Source: a bacterium (GTDB lineage: Bacteria; SZUA-79; Acidulodesulfobacterales; Acidulodesulfobacteraceae). From it: a stretch of DNA of 15,654 nt. Positions 12,684-15,654 of this stretch are shown in pieces. Below the pieces are notes generated by a model. That model did not search any database, had not been told where the DNA came from, and was given only the letters and a program-made list of their open reading frames with translations. Location: the NCBI GenBank assembly GCA_021803845.1, contig JAJZLA010000006.1:1-15654 (forward strand), written 5' to 3'. Position 1 is the stretch's first letter; every line of letters starts with the position of its first letter. Both the position numbers and the translations under genes were made by a program.

Positions 12684-13374
12684 TGTTGTAATAGACGAGT
12701 TTACAAATATCGGAATTTTAAAAAACTTTCCAAATACTCTTGCTCAATGCAGAAAAAAGAATGTTGCTTTTATAATAGCTTTGCAAAATCTAAAGGAGAG
12801 TGGAAGGATTTACGGCGACAGGATTTATAATTTGCTTGATAATATTAATAACACATACGCTTTCAGAACCAACGACGATAAAACGGCAGCAATGCTTGCC
12901 GACAGATTCGGCAAAATAGAAAAGAAGGAACTACTTGCTAATACGGCCGTTTCGACTGCATTTAAGCAGGAACATACAACGACTTATTCTACTTCAATAA
13001 GGGAGACCCACGCCATATTATCATCGGAATTTATGACCTTGCCGAACTATCAATATTTCGGAAAAATTGTTACTGACGACGGCATTAAATTCTTTAAGGC
13101 AAAAGAAACGAAGAACCTTGAAAATATTATAAATAAAGATATCTATCTTCCGACTGACCGTGATTTTATGGCGGAAATTAAAGCCCTTGAAGAACAGATA
13201 CTGGCGGAAGAAGAAGCGAAAAAGAAAAAAGAAATGCAAGAGAAAAAAGAGCAAAGCCAAAAAGTATCGAAAAAAGACATTAAAGATACTCTTAAAAAAG
13301 TTAAAAAAATAGCCGCCGAAGCGGCCGATGAAGAGGAGGATAACGAAAATGATAACGACGCCGATAACGAGTAA
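12661..13374 (+). CDS. traD: TraD C-terminal part, in the +1 frame after a one-base frameshift
   Basis: The downstream frame opens with T-E-R-R-I-N-V-V-I-D-E-F, the Walker B of the coupling protein. It continues with L-A-Q-C-R-K-K-N-V-A-F-I-I-A-L-Q-N-L, matching the family's sensor region, then a charged coiled C-terminus ending in acidic residues. That acidic tail resembles TraD tails that dock the relaxosome. Removing one A from the AAAA run at 12664-12667 fuses both parts into a protein of about 734 residues, the normal TraD length. No in-frame ATG lies before the motif; a TTG at 12781 could start only a fragment without Walker B. The end overlaps the relaxase start by 26 bp. Confidence 0.75.
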   Translation, partial: FKTERRINVVIDEFTNIGILKNFPNTLAQCRKKNVAFIIALQNLKESGRIYGDRIYNLLDNINNTYAFRTNDDKTAAMLADRFGKIEKKELLANTAVSTAFKQEHTTTYSTSIRETHAILSSEFMTLPNYQYFGKIVTDDGIKFFKAKETKNLENIINKDIYLPTDRDFMAEIKALEEQILAEEEAKKKKEMQEKKEQSQKVSKKDIKDTLKKVKKIAAEAADEEEDNENDNDADNE

Positions 13375-15654
13375 CGCTAATCAGGCAGGGAAGTATTATT
13401 ACGAGACGGAAGAGCATAACGCCGAATGGGGCGGAAAGCTTGCCGAAGTTCTTGGACTTAAAATAGGGGCTAATTGCACGCAAGACCAGTTTCAGGCAAT
13501 GCTCTTAGGTTATAGTCCAAAAGATTTAAAAACAGCTTTATTTAAAAATGCAGGAGATCCCTTGCGCCGGGCGGGAGCTGATTATACATTTACTATGGCC
13601 AAAAATGCAAGCATACTTTCTACTTTTGACCCCCGTATATTAGAAGCCTTTAAGGAATCAGTCCTTGAAACCCTTGAAGTCGCCGAAAAACGCTATGCGG
13701 CGACGCGGACCCGGGACGGAAAAGGCAGACATATCGAGAAAACCGGCAATATGCTATATACTTTATTTTTGCATTACGCGAGCAGAAACGGCGATCCCGG
13801 GTTTCATTTTCATACCTTCATTCACAATATAACTCAAGATATTAAAGGCAGATTAAAGAGCTTCGAATACAAAGACCTTTATGCTAATAAGGCCTATTTG
13901 GGCGCAATACAGGAGAATAAATTTGCGCAGAAATTGCAAACGCTGGGCTATACGATAGACTCCGACCGCTCTAAGGCTATGACGGATATTAAGCTTGAAG
14001 GCGAAGAACTCAAAGATTTAAAAGAGCGGTTCTCTACCAGGCAAGCGGAAATCGATATTAAGGTAGAAGAACTAAGAAAAAAATATCCGACAATGACGGA
14101 GAAAGATTTAAGGCAGCTTGCCGAAAAAGCCACGCGTCAGCGCAAGGAGCATAATCCGACATACGAAGAAACTAAAAAATTCGTGGAACAAAGGCTATCC
14201 AATGAAGAACTTAAAAAACTTAATAACGTCGTGGAAACCGCTAAAAATAATATAGCGCAGCCCAAAGAAAGCGAATTCGAAAAATTTAAAAACACTAAAG
14301 CGGCGCTAAGGCAAGGGCTTAAGGACATAACCGAAAACTACCGGACTTTTAGATATGAAAAAGCCGAAAACGTAACTATTAAGCATAATTTCGGTAAAAC
14401 CGACGTCCAGGTGATTGCGACGGCGGTGAAGTCAAACAAAGATATCGTAGAAGTAAAACAAACCCACTCCACTAAATACTTTACTACCAAAGAAGTTCTA
14501 AGGGATATTAAGCAGAATTACAATACTATTTTGCAAAATGCGGAATCAAAAACCTATTTTACAGAGAAAGAAATCAGTAAAAAGATAGAAACTTGGCAGG
14601 AAAAAAACGGCAAAACCTTAACGGACTCTCAGACCTCAATGGTTAAGAATTTATTATCAAGCCAGTATAAATTCAATATCATTCAGGGAGACGCCGGAAC
14701 CGGGAAAACAAGCGCCTTGAATTTGATAAACGAATTTTTTGAACAGAAAGGCTATAAAATAATCGGAGCGAGCCATACCGGCAAGGCTACAGAAGTCCTA
14801 AAAGATTCTAATATAAAAAATATTTATACTATTTCAAGACTTCAAAATCTCGTCGAAAACGGCAAAATTATATTCGACGAAAAAACGGTTCTCTTCATAG
14901 ATGAATCGTCGATGATTTCAGACAAACAGGCTAAATTCCTTAATTCTTTGGACGCTTCAAAAATAAATTATATCGGCGATGAAAAACAGTTTAAATCTAT
15001 CGAGCGCGGCGATTTCTTTAAAGAGGCTTCGGAAGCGTCCAAATTGTCCGGGCTCGGCGTATATACTAATATGGATATTCCGGTCCGCTATCATAATGAT
15101 ACTCAGGAACGTATTGCCTTGACTTTAGCCGGCAAAGATTTTAAAGGATCTTTCGAAAAAATAGAGAGCGCCGGAAACGTCATAAGCTTTAAAGAGAGCG
15201 AGACCAATAGCCTTGAAGCTTTAACCGCAAAATTTAACGCTATAAAAGAAGAATATTTTAAAGACCTTTCCAAAAATACTTTAATTTTAGTCGATACGAA
15301 TATGGAAAGGAACGCCTTAAATTCCCTTGTCGTCCACGGCTTAAAAGAAAAGGAATTAATCGGCAATAACGGGCAGAATTTCAAAGTTTACGAAAATAGG
15401 GTTATATCGGCCGAAAACGCCGGATTCGCCGAAAGCTACAATCCCGGTGAAAAAATCATAGCGGATAAAACTTATCAGGTTTATACGATAGAAGACATCG
15501 ATAAAGACAAGAACATTCTAAAGCTTTTGGCCGAAGACGGCGGAGAAAAAAGCTTCAATCTTACAAATAAAAACAAAGATAATATCCAGGTATATATCGA
15601 GAAAGATATCGAAGTGGCCGAGAACGATAAAATCGTCTTCCTGAAAAACGATAA
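13349..15654 (+). CDS. traI: MobF-family conjugative relaxase/helicase TraI (cut by right edge)
   Basis: I start at ATG 13349, with GGAGGA eight bases upstream inside the end of traD. The 768 visible residues begin with a tyrosine cluster Y16-Y17-Y18, the expected place for the nicking tyrosine. The metal-binding triad follows as H-F-H-T-F-I-H-N (H153, H155, H159). The usual K-S-x-S motif appears as M-A-K-N-A-S-I. A charged helical linker follows, then an SF1 RecD-like helicase with Walker A GDAGTGKT at 447-454 and Walker B V-L-F-I-D-E-S-S-M at 514-522. Enzymes of this family nick oriT, stay bound to the 5' end and unwind the plasmid during transfer. The C-terminal helicase motifs lie beyond the window. 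Confidence 0.9.
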   Translation, partial: MITTPITSNANQAGKYYYETEEHNAEWGGKLAEVLGLKIGANCTQDQFQAMLLGYSPKDLKTALFKNAGDPLRRAGADYTFTMAKNASILSTFDPRILEAFKESVLETLEVAEKRYAATRTRDGKGRHIEKTGNMLYTLFLHYASRNGDPGFHFHTFIHNITQDIKGRLKSFEYKDLYANKAYLGAIQENKFAQKLQTLGYTIDSDRSKAMTDIKLEGEELKDLKERFSTRQAEIDIKVEELRKKYPTMTEKDLRQLAEKATRQRKEHNPTYEETKKFVEQRLSNEELKKLNNVVETAKNNIAQPKESEFEKFKNTKAALRQGLKDITENYRTFRYEKAENVTIKHNFGKTDVQVIATAVKSNKDIVEVKQTHSTKYFTTKEVLRDIKQNYNTILQNAESKTYFTEKEISKKIETWQEKNGKTLTDSQTSMVKNLLSSQYKFNIIQGDAGTGKTSALNLINEFFEQKGYKIIGASHTGKATEVLKDSNIKNIYTISRLQNLVENGKIIFDEKTVLFIDESSMISDKQAKFLNSLDASKINYIGDEKQFKSIERGDFFKEASEASKLSGLGVYTNMDIPVRYHNDTQERIALTLAGKDFKGSFEKIESAGNVISFKESETNSLEALTAKFNAIKEEYFKDLSKNTLILVDTNMERNALNSLVVHGLKEKELIGNNGQNFKVYENRVISAENAGFAESYNPGEKIIADKTYQVYTIEDIDKDKNILKLLAEDGGEKSFNLTNKNKDNIQVYIEKDIEVAENDKIVFLKND

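Noticed and set aside
1..15654. CRISPR array, tRNA or rRNA genes
   Set aside because: No regularly spaced repeats with unique spacers were seen, and no tRNA or rRNA sequence was recognised on either strand.

Overview
This AT-rich window reads as part of a conjugative plasmid, or a plasmid-like integrative element, from a Gram-negative bacterium. The evidence is an F-type (MPF-F) type IV secretion set with a TraH homologue, a TraG homologue, a TraD coupling protein and a MobF relaxase. These sit beside a plasmid replication module and a toxin-antitoxin pair. No chromosomal housekeeping gene is visible. The host phylum cannot be fixed from sequence alone. The base composition and the small dispersed palindromes would suit a deltaproteobacterium-like host, but that is only a guess.

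Layout from left to right. On the minus strand, 1-244 holds a MazF/PemK-type toxin (cut by the left edge) behind its DUF2281-like antitoxin. A phage-like HTH/S24 repressor follows, also on the minus strand (347-1108). A 213-bp AT-rich divergent promoter region (1109-1321) carries a perfect 15-bp palindrome over the -35 boxes of two back-to-back promoters. On the plus strand, a DnaB-family helicase (1322-2602) overlaps a winged-helix-like replication initiator (2580-3428). The 3' end of the initiator gene is made of three 21-bp direct repeats. Three perfect 9-bp AT repeats and a GC-rich hairpin follow, together a candidate replication origin. Then come a small excisionase/MerR-like HTH protein, a two-TM protein, traH, a structured 345-bp gap, two more two-TM proteins and the large traG.

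A gap of about 950 bp (9721-10670) is full of inverted repeats, intrinsic terminator-like hairpins and repeated short motifs. One compound hairpin element in it also occurs, with compensatory base changes, in the gap after traH. The gap is followed by a ribbon-helix-helix protein, a 59-aa membrane protein with a TTG start, traD (broken by a one-base frameshift just before Walker B) and the relaxase/helicase traI, which runs off the right edge. The order oriT region, RHH protein, coupling protein, MobF relaxase resembles R388 trwA-trwB-trwC. The order H, G, D, I is that of the F plasmid.

How the genes fit together: the repressor probably controls its own gene and the helicase-initiator operon from a shared operator, coupling replication to a lysogeny-style switch. 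The RHH protein, TraD and TraI would process and hand over DNA at an oriT, probably just upstream of the RHH gene, while TraH and TraG help assemble the mating apparatus. The other F-type genes (TraB, C, E, K, L, N, U, V, W and pilin) are not in the window and should lie outside it. The strongest loose ends are the covarying hairpin element, the origin embedded in the initiator gene, and the frameshift in traD.
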